A stretch of 49,239 nt of DNA, taken from the NCBI GenBank assembly GCA_045636865.1, contig JAZTYJ010000014.1, positions 1 through 49,239 of the forward strand, written 5' to 3'. How positions within the stretch are numbered: position 1 is the stretch's first letter; every line of letters starts with the position of its first letter. The notes under the pieces are model-generated. The model was not told the DNA's origin and made no database searches. It saw nothing but the letters and a program-made list of their open reading frames with translations. This DNA is from SIG480 sp045636865 (GTDB lineage: Bacteria; Bacillota; Clostridia; Oscillospirales; JAAYXM01). The translations under genes and the position numbers were made by a program. Shown here in pieces: positions 1 through 8,591 of the stretch.

Positions 1-1
1 G

Positions 2-967
2 GTCGGACATCTGTTCCGCATCATTCGTGCCCTGCGTGAGAGGGGGTGCGGAATTATCTATATCTCACACAAAATGGAAGAAATATTGCAGATTTCCGAC
101 GAAATCACGGTGATGCGTGACGGCAAGCATATCGTCACCGAGTCGGCAAGTAAAATGAGCATGGATAAAATCATCCACCTGATGGTCGGGCGTGAGCTTT
201 CCAACCGCTTTCCGCCAAAGGCCACGGGCCTTGGCGAGGTTGTTTTCCGTGCCGAGGAGATTTCCTCACGCTATGCCAAGGTGCACAAGGCCTCGCTGAC
301 CCTGCGTCGCGGCGAAATCGTCGGTCTTGCAGGTCTTGCAGGTGCAGGACGCAGCGAGCTGCTGGAAAACATCTTCGGAATCTCCACCCGTTCGGGGGGT
401 AAGCTCTTTCTGGGCGAGCGGGAGATTGCCAACAGAACCCCACGTGAGGCGATACACAACGGCTTCGCCTTTCTCACCGAGGAACGCCGTGCAAACGGCA
501 TTTTCGGCATTCTGGATATTACCGAAAACACCACCATCAGTGCACTTCGCAAATATCTGCTGGGGCATCTCTGGCTTTCCGAGCGTTCCAGAAAGGGCGA
601 CACAGACCAGATGATCCGACGCTTGGGCGTAAAAACCGCCTCACGCAGCACGCAAATCCGTACACTTTCGGGCGGTAATCAGCAAAAAGTGATTTTTTCA
701 CGTTGGCTTCTCACCTCCCCCGACATCCTTCTGCTTGACGAGCCGACCCGTGGCATCGACGTCGGTGCAAAATACGAAATTTATTCCGTTATCGGCTCTC
801 TCGCCGAGGAGGGGCACGCCGTTATAATGGTCTCAAGCGAAATGCCCGAGCTTCTCGGCGTGTGCGATCGGATTCTGGTTATGTCGGGCGGATATCTCGC
901 AGGCGAGGTTGATGCAAAAAACACCACGCAGGAAGAAATTATGCGGCTTGCGACAAAATTCATTTAG
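2..967 (+). CDS. mglA: Galactose/methylgalactoside ABC transporter ATP-binding protein, C-terminal part
   Basis: The reading frame is open from the window edge, so the true start lies upstream; about 321 residues are visible of the roughly 500 usual for MglA. The visible part begins at the end of the first nucleotide-binding domain, with the H-loop ISHKMEE, and then contains the complete second domain. That domain has a degenerate P-loop (GLAGAGRSE, no Lys), signature LSGGNQQKV and Walker B LLLDEPTRGID. A lysine-less second P-loop is normal for the MglA/RbsA family. The protein energises sugar uptake from the cytoplasmic face, and mglC starts 9 bases downstream. The exact sugar is inferred from the family. 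Confidence 0.9.
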   Translation, partial: VGHLFRIIRALRERGCGIIYISHKMEEILQISDEITVMRDGKHIVTESASKMSMDKIIHLMVGRELSNRFPPKATGLGEVVFRAEEISSRYAKVHKASLTLRRGEIVGLAGLAGAGRSELLENIFGISTRSGGKLFLGEREIANRTPREAIHNGFAFLTEERRANGIFGILDITENTTISALRKYLLGHLWLSERSRKGDTDQMIRRLGVKTASRSTQIRTLSGGNQQKVIFSRWLLTSPDILLLDEPTRGIDVGAKYEIYSVIGSLAEEGHAVIMVSSEMPELLGVCDRILVMSGGYLAGEVDAKNTTQEEIMRLATKFI

Positions 968-976
968 AGGTGGCAT

Positions 977-2041
977 ATGAGAAAGAAAATCAAAGAACTT
1001 CTCTCTTTCCGGCAAGACGAGCCGCAAAAAGAAAAGGTGCGCTCACGACGTGAGTTTTTGATAAACAACGCGCTGTATATTTTTCTTATCGCGGTAATTA
1101 TAATAATTGCGATTTTAAGACCGCGCTTTGTTTCGACAAGCTCAATAATAAATATACTCTCACTCTCCGCGGCAAACTTGCCGATTGCGCTCGGAATTGC
1201 CGGAGCGATTATCCTGACGGGAACCGACCTCTCCGCAGGTCGCGCGGTCGGTGCGTGCGCGTGCGTTGCGGCATCGCTCCTTCAGGCAACGGGGTATGCA
1301 AACAAGATGTTTCCGTCGCTTCCGACGGTGCCTGTTTTTGCGGTTATCCTTCTCATCATCGCAATCGGCGCGCTGCTCGGCGCAATAAACGGCTTCTGCA
1401 CCGCAAAATTCAATCTGCATCCGTTTATCGTAACGCTCGCAACACAGCTCATCATCTACGGCGGACTTCTGATGTATCTCACGCTCGGCACGAATAACGG
1501 TCAGTCAATCTCCGGACTTTCGGAGAGCTACACAAACTTTATAAACGGCTCTATCCTCTCCGTCGGCGGCACGGCGATACCGAATTTCGTGTGGTACTCC
1601 ATCGCGATAACGGCTATTATGTGGTTTGTATGGAACAAGACGGTTTTCGGAAAGAATATGTTTGCCGTCGGCTCAAACTCCGAGGCGGCACACGTTTCGG
1701 GCGTTGACGTTACAAAAACAATCATCCTCGTCTTCACGCTCGCAGGCGCGCTGTATGGCGTTACCGGCTTTATCGAGGGCGCACGAATCGGCTCAAATTC
1801 CGCATCTACGGGCCTTAACTACGAGCTTGACGCGATTGCCGCGTGCGTAATCGGCGGTGTCTCCTTCGTCGGCGGCATCGGCAAAATCCGCGGCGTTATC
1901 ATGGGCGTTGTTTTACTTCGCATAATCTTCGTCGGGCTTACCTTCCTCTCGGTAAACCAGAATCTGCAGTATGTCATAAAGGGACTTATAATCTTGATCG
2001 CCTGTGCAATTGATATGCGAAAATATCTTGTAAGGAAGTAA
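977..2041 (+). CDS. mglC: Galactose/methylgalactoside ABC transporter permease
   Basis: This 354-residue polytopic membrane protein belongs to the BPD_transp_2 family and forms the sugar channel used with MglA. After a charged N-terminus, a run of hydrophobic helices begins near residue 35. Family landmarks are visible: GTDLSAGRAVG near residue 77, and the C-terminal YELDAIAACVIGG followed by GKIRGVIMG. An AGAGGTGG ribosome site precedes the ATG, 9 bases after mglA. The periplasmic binding protein gene (mglB) would normally precede mglA and is outside the window. Assignment to galactose rather than ribose rests on overall resemblance to MglC. Confidence 0.92.
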   Translation: MRKKIKELLSFRQDEPQKEKVRSRREFLINNALYIFLIAVIIIIAILRPRFVSTSSIINILSLSAANLPIALGIAGAIILTGTDLSAGRAVGACACVAASLLQATGYANKMFPSLPTVPVFAVILLIIAIGALLGAINGFCTAKFNLHPFIVTLATQLIIYGGLLMYLTLGTNNGQSISGLSESYTNFINGSILSVGGTAIPNFVWYSIAITAIMWFVWNKTVFGKNMFAVGSNSEAAHVSGVDVTKTIILVFTLAGALYGVTGFIEGARIGSNSASTGLNYELDAIAACVIGGVSFVGGIGKIRGVIMGVVLLRIIFVGLTFLSVNQNLQYVIKGLIILIACAIDMRKYLVRK

Positions 2042-2045
2042 TTTT

Positions 2046-2150
2046 ATGAAAAATCCGTATAAAAACGCAAAGATTTCCGTGAATGCGCTCGATGCTTTAA
2101 TCCTTCTCCTTCTTGCGGCACTCGGAGCCGTAATCGCATCGTGCTTCTGA
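2046..2150 (+). CDS. 34-residue hydrophobic peptide at the end of the mgl operon
   Basis: The ORF starts with ATG 4 bases after the mglC stop, with ribosome site AAGGAAG 7 bases upstream, and ends 4 bases before a strong terminator stem. The product has a basic N-terminus (MKNPYKNAK), then a hydrophobic stretch (ALDALILLLLAALGAVIA) and ends in SCF. It looks like a single-pass membrane peptide. Its position inside the sugar ABC operon suggests it could assist or regulate the permease, but that is inference. I do not recognise the family. Confidence 0.6.
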   Translation: MKNPYKNAKISVNALDALILLLLAALGAVIASCF

Positions 2151-2154
2151 TAAA

Positions 2155-2188
2155 AAACAAGGGTGGCGAAATTTCGCCACCCTTGTTT
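2155..2188. terminator. Bidirectional intrinsic terminator
   Basis: A perfect 34-base palindrome consists of AAACAAGGGTGGCGAAA and its complement, flanked by A and T runs. It lies between the converging mgl operon and the XRE regulator gene and can serve both strands. Confidence 0.9.
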
Positions 2189-2200
2189 ATATATTCTTTT

Positions 2201-2878
2201 TTATTTCTTTTCTTCAAGTCTTTTTCCTGCCGTCTGCAAAACAGACAAAACCGACTGATTGAGCGCGGCATATTCAGCCGCGATATACTCGGGAGACAGC
2301 TCGGGCAAAATTGCCTCTTCTTCTGTTTCGATATTTCTTGCAGCGCGGTTTATGTTGTATGACGTCTGCATAAGCTCTGTGTTTGCAAGGTCTCTCCACA
2401 CATTTTCATTTATCGGGAAGAGCTCCTCGCTGTTCTTTCCACAGGCAGAGTAAAGCGTGCGGAAAATCTTATACACCGCAACGTTGAAGAACATCGCAGT
2501 TTCGCCTATAAGCTTTTTGCTCTTCGATTTTCCGACGATGTCGAATATGAGGCTCACGGAATTTACGATAAGCTTCTTTGAAATTGCGGCGAGCATACTT
2601 CCGCGAAGAACGTTGTCCTTCTTCTCCGACATATCGGGAATATCCTCGGGTTTGATTGTATAGTCCTCTCTCGACATCGTTCTGCCGAGGAGAAAATCGC
2701 ACGACACCTTATAAAAATCCGCCGCCTTTGCAACAAATTCAAGCCCCGGCTCACGGAGCCCGTTTTCATAGTGCGACAAAACTGCCTGTGATACGCCGAG
2801 CGACTTTGCAACAGAGCGCTGACTGAGCTGTTTTTCCTTTCGGAGCAGCGAGAGCGTTCTCGGAAAGTTTGTATTCAT
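2201..2878 (-). CDS. XRE-family transcriptional regulator with a long C-terminal domain
   Basis: The 225-residue product starts at MNTNFPRTL, where AAGGAG lies 7 bases upstream; an upstream in-frame start exists but lacks a ribosome site. Residues 5-62 form a classic lambda-repressor-type helix-turn-helix (LSQRSVAKSLGVSQ, then LSHYENGLREPG, then FYKVSCDFLLGR). The rest is about 150 residues without a recognised motif, ending in a charged tail with KRLEEKK. The gene is divergent from aroE-aroK across a 137-base interval, so regulation of itself or the shikimate gene is possible but unproven. Ligand or signal is unknown. Confidence 0.8.
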   Translation of the reverse strand: MNTNFPRTLSLLRKEKQLSQRSVAKSLGVSQAVLSHYENGLREPGLEFVAKAADFYKVSCDFLLGRTMSREDYTIKPEDIPDMSEKKDNVLRGSMLAAISKKLIVNSVSLIFDIVGKSKSKKLIGETAMFFNVAVYKIFRTLYSACGKNSEELFPINENVWRDLANTELMQTSYNINRAARNIETEEEAILPELSPEYIAAEYAALNQSVLSVLQTAGKRLEEKK

Positions 2879-2908
2879 CAAAACATCTCCTTTTAAAACG
2901 GTGTGTAT

Positions 2909-2973
2909 ATTATATTCCAGATTATACGTTTTGTAAAGCAAAACTTGTTTTTGTTCAGAAGAGGTGCTATAAT
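2909..2973. promoter_or_regulatory. Divergent promoters of the XRE regulator and aroE-aroK
   Basis: On the minus strand TTTACA (2932-2937) and TATAAT (2909-2914) are 17 bases apart and fire towards the XRE gene. On the plus strand TTGTTT (2945-2950) and an extended -10, TGCTATAAT (ending at 2973), also have 17-base spacing and fire towards aroE-aroK. The two -35 boxes are only 7 bases apart, so one bound regulator could control both. Confidence 0.7.
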
Positions 2974-3015
2974 ATTCTCGCAGATTTGCAATTCTAAAAA
3001 GGGAAGCGAAACGAA

Positions 3016-4239
3016 ATGGACATCTCCTACGGTCTCCTCGGCAAAACCCTCAAACACAGCTTTTCTCCGCAGCTTCACTCCATCTTCGGAGATTACAAAT
3101 ATGAGCTCTTCCCCGTTTCGGAAGAGGAATGCCGAAAAATCATTCTCGGCAAAAACTATCTCGGCCTCAATGTTACGATTCCGTACAAGGAGCTTGCCGC
3201 AAGTCTTTGCGACGAGCTTTCAGACGATGCGAAAGAGGCAGGGTGCGTAAACACCATCGTTTTGAGGGACGGAAAAATCTGCGGCGACAACACCGACATC
3301 TTCGGTTTTTCATATATGCTCAAATCCGGCGGTATCTCGCTTTTCGATAAAAACGTTGTTATTCTCGGAAGCGGCGGCACTTCAAAAACCGCGACACTCG
3401 TTGCAAAGCGCGAGGGTGCAAGGAAAATAACAATTGTCTCAAGAACGGGCGAGATAAACTACAAAAACGTCTACTCCCTCACCGACACGCAGATTATAAT
3501 AAACACAACTCCTGTCGGAATGTATCCGGGAAACGGAGAAGCTCCGTTGACTCTCCGGCGCTTTCCTGACCGCATCGGAGTCTGTGATGTTATATACAAT
3601 CCTTCAAAAACCCGTCTTCTGCAGGATACGGAAGCCTTGGGCGTCCCCTGCGTCGGTGGTCTTTATATGCTTGCGGCACAGGCTGCGCGCGCCGCGGAGC
3701 TTTTCTGCGGAAAGACGATTTCCGATGACCTCATCGAAGAGGCTGTAAAAACAGTCCGGCAGGATATGCAGAACATCGTTCTCATCGGTATGCCGGGCAG
3801 CGGAAAGACGACCATCGGAAAGCTTCTTTCGCAAAAGCTTTCAAGACCGTTTATTGATACGGACGAGGAGATAGAAAATCGCTGTTGCCAAAGCCCTGCC
3901 GATATCATAACGCAATACGGTGAAGAGCGCTTCCGCGAGATCGAAACCGAGGTTCTTTCGGACATCGGACGCTCACACGGAAAAATCATCTCCACCGGCG
4001 GCGGAGTCTGCGAAAAATACATCAACGGTCTGCACCTCGGTCAGAACGCCAAGGTCATCTATATAGACCGCCCGCTTTCGCTTCTGGCAACGGAAGGCCG
4101 CCCGCTTTCCGTCAATCTTCACTCGCTCTTTGAAAAGCGGCATCAAAAATATCTTGACATGTCGGATTTCGTTGTAAAAAACGCATCTTCACCCGAAATC
4201 TGCGTCGACGAAATAGTTAAAATTTTCTTTGAAAAATAG
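3016..4239 (+). CDS. aroE-aroK: Fused shikimate dehydrogenase - shikimate kinase
   Basis: This 407-residue protein joins two steps of the shikimate pathway. Residues 1-245 are shikimate dehydrogenase: substrate motif SFSP (15-18), catalytic Lys58 in NVTIPYK, Asp94 in DNTDIFG, and nucleotide loop GSGGTSK (118-124). Residues 253-407 are shikimate kinase: Walker A GMPGSGKT (258-265), DTDEE (281-285), FREIE (306-310), GGG (328-330), the lid Arg in EGRPLS (360-365) and RHQKYLD near the end. The polypeptide would reduce 3-dehydroshikimate and phosphorylate the product in the cytoplasm. Both active sites look intact. The start is ATG 3016, with an AGGGAAG ribosome site upstream. Confidence 0.95.
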   Translation: MDISYGLLGKTLKHSFSPQLHSIFGDYKYELFPVSEEECRKIILGKNYLGLNVTIPYKELAASLCDELSDDAKEAGCVNTIVLRDGKICGDNTDIFGFSYMLKSGGISLFDKNVVILGSGGTSKTATLVAKREGARKITIVSRTGEINYKNVYSLTDTQIIINTTPVGMYPGNGEAPLTLRRFPDRIGVCDVIYNPSKTRLLQDTEALGVPCVGGLYMLAAQAARAAELFCGKTISDDLIEEAVKTVRQDMQNIVLIGMPGSGKTTIGKLLSQKLSRPFIDTDEEIENRCCQSPADIITQYGEERFREIETEVLSDIGRSHGKIISTGGGVCEKYINGLHLGQNAKVIYIDRPLSLLATEGRPLSVNLHSLFEKRHQKYLDMSDFVVKNASSPEICVDEIVKIFFEK

Positions 4240-4260
4240 CTGTATATTCTTTTTTCTTTC

Positions 4261-4336
4261 TTTACAAGTGTCCTTTTTTGTGGTATTATAATTATACTAA
4301 TGTTTTTGGCGACTTTTAGAAAAATGCGCGCCAAAA
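4261..4336 (+). promoter_or_regulatory. Promoter and leader hairpin of the cps operon
   Basis: TTTACA (4261-4266) and TATTAT (4284-4289) are 17 bases apart; TATAAT at 4287 is an alternative -10. The following leader of more than 100 bases contains TTTTGGCG pairing with CGCCAAAA (within 4303-4336). This may act as a 5' stem, but no regulator is identified. Confidence 0.55.
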
Positions 4337-4422
4337 GGACATATAGTCTTTATTTTTTTCTTTGCTGTTTTTACATACTACATATAGTATTCCGGCAAGT
4401 ACATTACAAAGGAGTCATGGAA

Positions 4423-5145
4423 ATGGAATTCGATCTTAGGACGCTTTTTCTGGTTGTTTTCACCCATGCAAAGCTTATAATAGCTTCCGTTCTTCTCGGC
4501 GCTTTCTCGTTCTACATAGTCAGCGCCTATTATCTCACACCGATTTACACATCGGAAACACTTCTTCACGTTTCAAACACGTCGTCTGACAGCACAACAG
4601 TCCTCACATCAAGCGACGTTTCGGTTTCCCGTGCTCTTCTCAAAACGTGTATCGTTATCCTCAACAGCAACATAGTTCTTGAAAAAATAGCAGACGACTC
4701 CGGTCTCGGATACTCTGCAAGTCAGATCCGCGGTATGATTTCCGCCGACTCTGTTTCTTCGACGGAGGTTTTCAAAATCACCGTTTCACACACGGACCCG
4801 AAAGAAGCACAGATAATTGCATCCTCAATCGAAAGGGTTGCACCCGAGGAGTTCAAGCGTGTTCTCAGCAACGGCTCTGTTTCGGTTGTTGACCATGCAA
4901 CTCTGCCGAGATATCCGTCTTCTCCGAACGTTATGAAAAACACCCTCATCGGTGCGCTTTTCGCTTTCGTTCTCGTTGTTTTCGCAATCCTCTACATCGA
5001 AACTCTTGACACAAGAGTCCGCGACGAGCTCGTTCTCGAGCAGGAGTTTTCACTCCCTGTCATCGGTCTTGTTCCCTCCTTCTCACTCGTCGGAAAAAAA
5101 CCGAATACTTCTTCAAAAAAGAAGCGCAAAAAGGAGGGCAAGTAA
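4423..5145 (+). CDS. cpsC: Wzz/YveK-family transmembrane modulator of a tyrosine kinase
   Basis: The 240-residue product is best started at ATG 4423 (MEFDLRTLF), 8 bases after AAAGGAG; an in-frame ATG at 4417 is too close to it and the frame is open further upstream. A first membrane helix lies near residues 15-37 and a second near 175-197, enclosing an external Wzz domain. A PxxP-rich approach to the second helix (PRYPSSPN) is typical of chain-length regulators. The C-terminal basic tail faces the cytoplasm. The gene abuts cpsD, its expected kinase partner. It probably controls export or chain length of a surface polysaccharide. Confidence 0.85.
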   Translation: MEFDLRTLFLVVFTHAKLIIASVLLGAFSFYIVSAYYLTPIYTSETLLHVSNTSSDSTTVLTSSDVSVSRALLKTCIVILNSNIVLEKIADDSGLGYSASQIRGMISADSVSSTEVFKITVSHTDPKEAQIIASSIERVAPEEFKRVLSNGSVSVVDHATLPRYPSSPNVMKNTLIGALFAFVLVVFAILYIETLDTRVRDELVLEQEFSLPVIGLVPSFSLVGKKPNTSSKKKRKKEGK

Positions 5146-5982
5146 ATGTCTCTTTTCAAGTCAAAAAAATCACGGAAAACGAGCTCTGCTCCGCGTGAGC
5201 TTATGACACGCAACACTCATTTTGTCATCACAGAAGCTTACAAAAGACTTCGCACAAACCTTCTCTTTATGCTTTCCGGCAACAAAAAGGTCATCGCTTT
5301 TACGAGCACCATGCCGAGTGAAGGTAAAACGACAAACTGCTTAAATATTGCCATCGCTTTTGCAGAGACAGGAAACAAAATCCTCGTTATAGATATGGAT
5401 ATGAGAAAGCCGAGAGTTCACACATCCTTTGATTTTGACCTCTCCCCCGGTCTTTCCGACGCGCTCATCTCCCCTGACAAGAAGCCAAACATCAAAGCTA
5501 CGGACCGCGAGAACCTCTTCGTTCTCACGGCAGGCACAAAGCCGCCTGCTCCGCCGGAGCTCCTTATGACCTCGGAGTTTGAAACACTCCTCAATGCTCT
5601 TCGCGAGGAATACGACTACATCTTCATCGACACACCCCCTGTCCACATCGTATCTGACCTTTCGGTTGTCGCAAACAAGTTTGACGGTGTCGTATACGTT
5701 GTCCGCGAAAAAACAGTTCCGCTCCGCACACTCAAAAAGTCTATCGAACAGCTTGAAAACGTTCAGGCACATGTTCTCGGATTTATCTTCAACGACTCTG
5801 AAAAATCTTCACTTTTTGCAAAGTACGCCTACCGCTACAAATACTCATACAAGTACGGCTATCGCTACGGCAGTTACGGCTTCCGCTACGGCTATACATA
5901 CGGCTATGAGGATTCTACAGACGAAAACGGCGAAACGGTAAGGATAAAAACAAAGAAGAAAATAAGAAAAGAAAATAAGTAG
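5146..5982 (+). CDS. cpsD: CpsD-type bacterial tyrosine kinase (BY-kinase)
   Basis: This 278-residue cytoplasmic autokinase has the BY-kinase Walker A, TMPSEGKTT (near residue 51), the Walker A' VIDMDMRKPR (near 82) and Walker B IFIDTPP (near 161). The C-terminal cluster of tyrosines, the autophosphorylation site, is unusually rich: about 13 Tyr within residues 225-253, alternating with Arg, Lys and Gly. ATG follows the cpsC stop directly, and AAGGAGG lies inside the end of cpsC, so translation is probably coupled. CpsC activates and CpsB dephosphorylates it in known systems; here all three are adjacent. Confidence 0.9.
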   Translation: MSLFKSKKSRKTSSAPRELMTRNTHFVITEAYKRLRTNLLFMLSGNKKVIAFTSTMPSEGKTTNCLNIAIAFAETGNKILVIDMDMRKPRVHTSFDFDLSPGLSDALISPDKKPNIKATDRENLFVLTAGTKPPAPPELLMTSEFETLLNALREEYDYIFIDTPPVHIVSDLSVVANKFDGVVYVVREKTVPLRTLKKSIEQLENVQAHVLGFIFNDSEKSSLFAKYAYRYKYSYKYGYRYGSYGFRYGYTYGYEDSTDENGETVRIKTKKKIRKENK

Positions 5983-5985
5983 CTT

Positions 5986-6654
5986 ATGTTTGTTGACTTT
6001 CATTCCCACGTTCTTCCCCGCGCCGATCACGGCTCAAAAAGCTCCGATATGAGCATCGCTCAGCTTCGTGAGGCAAAAAAAGCAGGAATCGACACCATAG
6101 TCGCCACTCCCCATTTTTATCTGGAGCGCGACTCAGTTGACTCTTTTCTTGAGCGTCGTGAGTCCTGCTATCTTCGTCTTATGCAGAAGGCGGAGACGGA
6201 CATAAAAATCATAAAAGCGGCTGAAGTCCGGCTTGATATCGGTGTATCAGAGCTTCCTGACCTTGAAAGGCTCTGTATTGAAGGCACAAACCATATCCTC
6301 CTTGAGCTGCCGGATGAACCGTGGCAGTATTGGTTCTTTGAATTTATAAAAGAAATCGCGGAGGTGCGCGGTCTTTCCCCTATTTTTGCCCATGTTGACC
6401 GTTATTCTCCCCGCGGCCGCGAAAAACTTTTGTCGCTCGGCTATAAGGCACAGATAAACGCGTCTGCCCTTTTTGGTCTGGGAAGAAAAAAGTATTACTC
6501 TTCCCTTATCGAAGCAGGAAAGATTCACGTTATCGGAAGCGACACCCACGGCGACGGCACAGCCTCTTATGCAACTTTTTCAAAGGCAGCCGCAAAGCTT
6601 GGTCCGAATATGGAAAAGCTCACTCTCAATTCCCGTAAAATACTCTCTTTATGA
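5986..6654 (+). CDS. cpsB: CpsB/YwqE-family PHP tyrosine-protein phosphatase
   Basis: The 222-residue protein opens with the PHP-domain metal motif VDFHSHVLP and continues with ATPHFY, FAHVDRY and a C-terminal GSDTHGDG, the expected metal-binding His and Asp sites of this manganese-dependent phosphatase. It should remove phosphate from the CpsD tyrosine tail. The gene begins 3 bases after cpsD and is followed closely by the S-layer protein gene. No glycosyltransferases are in this cluster, so the polysaccharide machinery it controls must be elsewhere. Confidence 0.88.
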   Translation: MFVDFHSHVLPRADHGSKSSDMSIAQLREAKKAGIDTIVATPHFYLERDSVDSFLERRESCYLRLMQKAETDIKIIKAAEVRLDIGVSELPDLERLCIEGTNHILLELPDEPWQYWFFEFIKEIAEVRGLSPIFAHVDRYSPRGREKLLSLGYKAQINASALFGLGRKKYYSSLIEAGKIHVIGSDTHGDGTASYATFSKAAAKLGPNMEKLTLNSRKILSL

Positions 6655-6690
6655 GTATGATAAAAAGCATTTTTAGGAAGGTGTAAAACA

Positions 6691-8478
6691 ATGAAAAAGA
6701 CTCTCAAACTTATGCTTGTTATGGTTTTGAGCATCGCATTGCTCATGCCGCTTGCAAGCGCAGCACTCGACGGTTTCCACGATGCTCCCGCAGAGGACAA
6801 CTGGAAATTCTACGGCCTTAACTGTGCTGTCCGCGATAAGGTTATGCAGGGCCACAACGGTGCTCTCCGTCCGGATGATCAGATCACCCGTGCAGAGCTT
6901 ACAACAATGATGGTTCGCTTCCTTGGCGCAGAACACATCAAGGCAGAGGTCAGCCAGTATGTTGACCTCGCAGCAAACGCATGGTACTATGACTACATCC
7001 GTTCAGGCGTTGCTACAAAAATCATCAACGGCAGTGGCAACAAGATGATGCCTAACGACCCTGTTACACGTGAGCAGGCTATCGCAATCCTTGCCCGTAC
7101 ATTTGTTCTTCTCCCGAAGAACGAAAACTCACTCAACTCATTCGTTGACGCTGCAAAGGTTTCTTCATGGGCAAAGAAGGATACTTCTGCTCTTATCGAG
7201 CGCAAGGTAGTTCTCGGCGGCGCAAAGAACGACATCCGCCCGAAGGACAATGTTACACGCGCTGAATTTGCTGCTATGCTCTACCGCATCGTTTTTGAAT
7301 ACGGTATAGGCGGCGCAAACTATGCAGGCAAGACAATCAACGGCAGCCTTGCTCTTGCAAACGCAGACATCGACCTCACAGGTGCTACTATCGAAGGCGA
7401 TCTCTACATTGTTGAAGCTGTAGGCAATGCAACTATCGTTCTCAAGGATGTTACAGTTACCGGCGATATCATCGTAAGATCAGGTAACGTTATCATCGAA
7501 GGCAATTCATCAGCTTCAAAGATCATCTACGGTAACGCTACAGGCGCGGCATCAGTTACAGGTAAGGACGGCGTTTCTGTTGACGAAATCATCATTACGG
7601 AAAACGCAAAGGATGTTGACAACGGAATCTCTGCTGACAAGGTTGAAATTAACGCAGATGATGCAGACATCGACTTCACAGGTGATGCAGAATATAAGGA
7701 CGTTACTGTAAACGGCGAAAACACAGATGTTAACGTCGGCAAAGACACAACAATCGACAAGATTACTGTAAACGGCGAAGATACAGACGTTTCAGGTAAC
7801 GGTACCGTTGCTGAAGGTGTTATAAACGGCGAAGGCTCAACAATTACAACTCCGGGCACAAACGTTACTGACAACACAAAGGACGAAGAAGAAGACAAAA
7901 AGCCCACCGGCGGTTCAACAGTCGGCGGCGGCTCATCAAGCGGCGGCTCATCAGATTCAGATGCTCCGACAAATGCAACATACATCTCATGGTACGATTC
8001 AGCAGACAGCGCAAAGACAATGAAGTATGTTCTTGCAACAGTCAACGGCTCAACTGTTACCTTCGACCTTTCAAATCTCCCCGTTGCAAGCAACAGAGTT
8101 GTTCTCCGCAACCTCTTCGTATATGATACACAGAATGTTACAGGTACTGTAAAGGGATTTGCAGGCGCAACAATCACAACAAATACCGAAAAGCTTCTCG
8201 AAACACTTCTTGTTGAAATGCTCAACGACACAACCAAGCAGGTTTCAGAGATGATCGGCATCACAAATGCTTCAGGTAACGTTGTAAAGACTTCAACTCT
8301 TGCAAACCTCGCAACAGTTGCACATGATGCTTATATCTTCTACTCAAACGATGTGTCAGATGACAAGTGGATGCAGAAGCTCTTTGACAACCGCTACATC
8401 ACAGTAGCAGATGGTCAGTTTGCATTCGTAGGTAAGATTAACGGAACTGAATACACAATCAAGTTCCTTCTTCCGTAA
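6691..8478 (+). CDS. Secreted S-layer homology (SLH) domain protein
   Basis: The 595-residue product has a signal peptide (residues 1-24, cleavage after ASA). Three SLH domains follow: FHDAPAEDNW to the first TRAEL, FxDLAANAWYY to TREQA, and FVDAAKVSSWA to TRAEF, ending near residue 205. SLH domains anchor proteins to pyruvylated wall polymer. Residues 210-385 are a repetitive Val/Thr/Asn/Asp-rich region (VTGDI, VNGENTDV, VNGEDTDV) suggesting a beta-helix. A Gly/Ser linker near 405-420 precedes a C-terminal domain of unknown role. AGGAAGG lies upstream and the gene is 36 bases after cpsB, so it is likely co-transcribed. Codon use favours GCA, ACA and GTT, suggesting strong expression. Confidence 0.9.
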   Translation: MKKTLKLMLVMVLSIALLMPLASAALDGFHDAPAEDNWKFYGLNCAVRDKVMQGHNGALRPDDQITRAELTTMMVRFLGAEHIKAEVSQYVDLAANAWYYDYIRSGVATKIINGSGNKMMPNDPVTREQAIAILARTFVLLPKNENSLNSFVDAAKVSSWAKKDTSALIERKVVLGGAKNDIRPKDNVTRAEFAAMLYRIVFEYGIGGANYAGKTINGSLALANADIDLTGATIEGDLYIVEAVGNATIVLKDVTVTGDIIVRSGNVIIEGNSSASKIIYGNATGAASVTGKDGVSVDEIIITENAKDVDNGISADKVEINADDADIDFTGDAEYKDVTVNGENTDVNVGKDTTIDKITVNGEDTDVSGNGTVAEGVINGEGSTITTPGTNVTDNTKDEEEDKKPTGGSTVGGGSSSGGSSDSDAPTNATYISWYDSADSAKTMKYVLATVNGSTVTFDLSNLPVASNRVVLRNLFVYDTQNVTGTVKGFAGATITTNTEKLLETLLVEMLNDTTKQVSEMIGITNASGNVVKTSTLANLATVAHDAYIFYSNDVSDDKWMQKLFDNRYITVADGQFAFVGKINGTEYTIKFLLP

Positions 8479-8498
8479 TCGCTGATTTTTGCAGTTTT

Positions 8499-8530
8499 GA
8501 GCACCGTCAGAAATGACGGTGCTCTTCTTT
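8499..8530 (+). terminator. Intrinsic terminator of the cps-SLH operon
   Basis: GAGCACCGTCA (8499-8509) pairs with TGACGGTGCTC (8514-8524) around a GAAA tetraloop, followed by TTCTTTTT. Confidence 0.9.
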
Positions 8531-8535
8531 TTATG

Positions 8536-8564
8536 TTGACTTGACTTTTTCTTTCGGGTATAAT
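8536..8564 (+). promoter_or_regulatory. Promoter of the 193-residue membrane protein gene
   Basis: TTGACT (8536-8541) and TATAAT (8559-8564) have 17-base spacing, immediately downstream of the preceding terminator. Confidence 0.75.
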
Positions 8565-8591
8565 TTAATTGTATAAAAGGAGGGATAACCC

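Noticed and set aside
7527..8264. 245-codon open frame opposite the SLH protein gene
   Set aside because: It has Ser/Val/Pro-biased composition mirroring the repeats of the real gene, no ribosome site and no motif.
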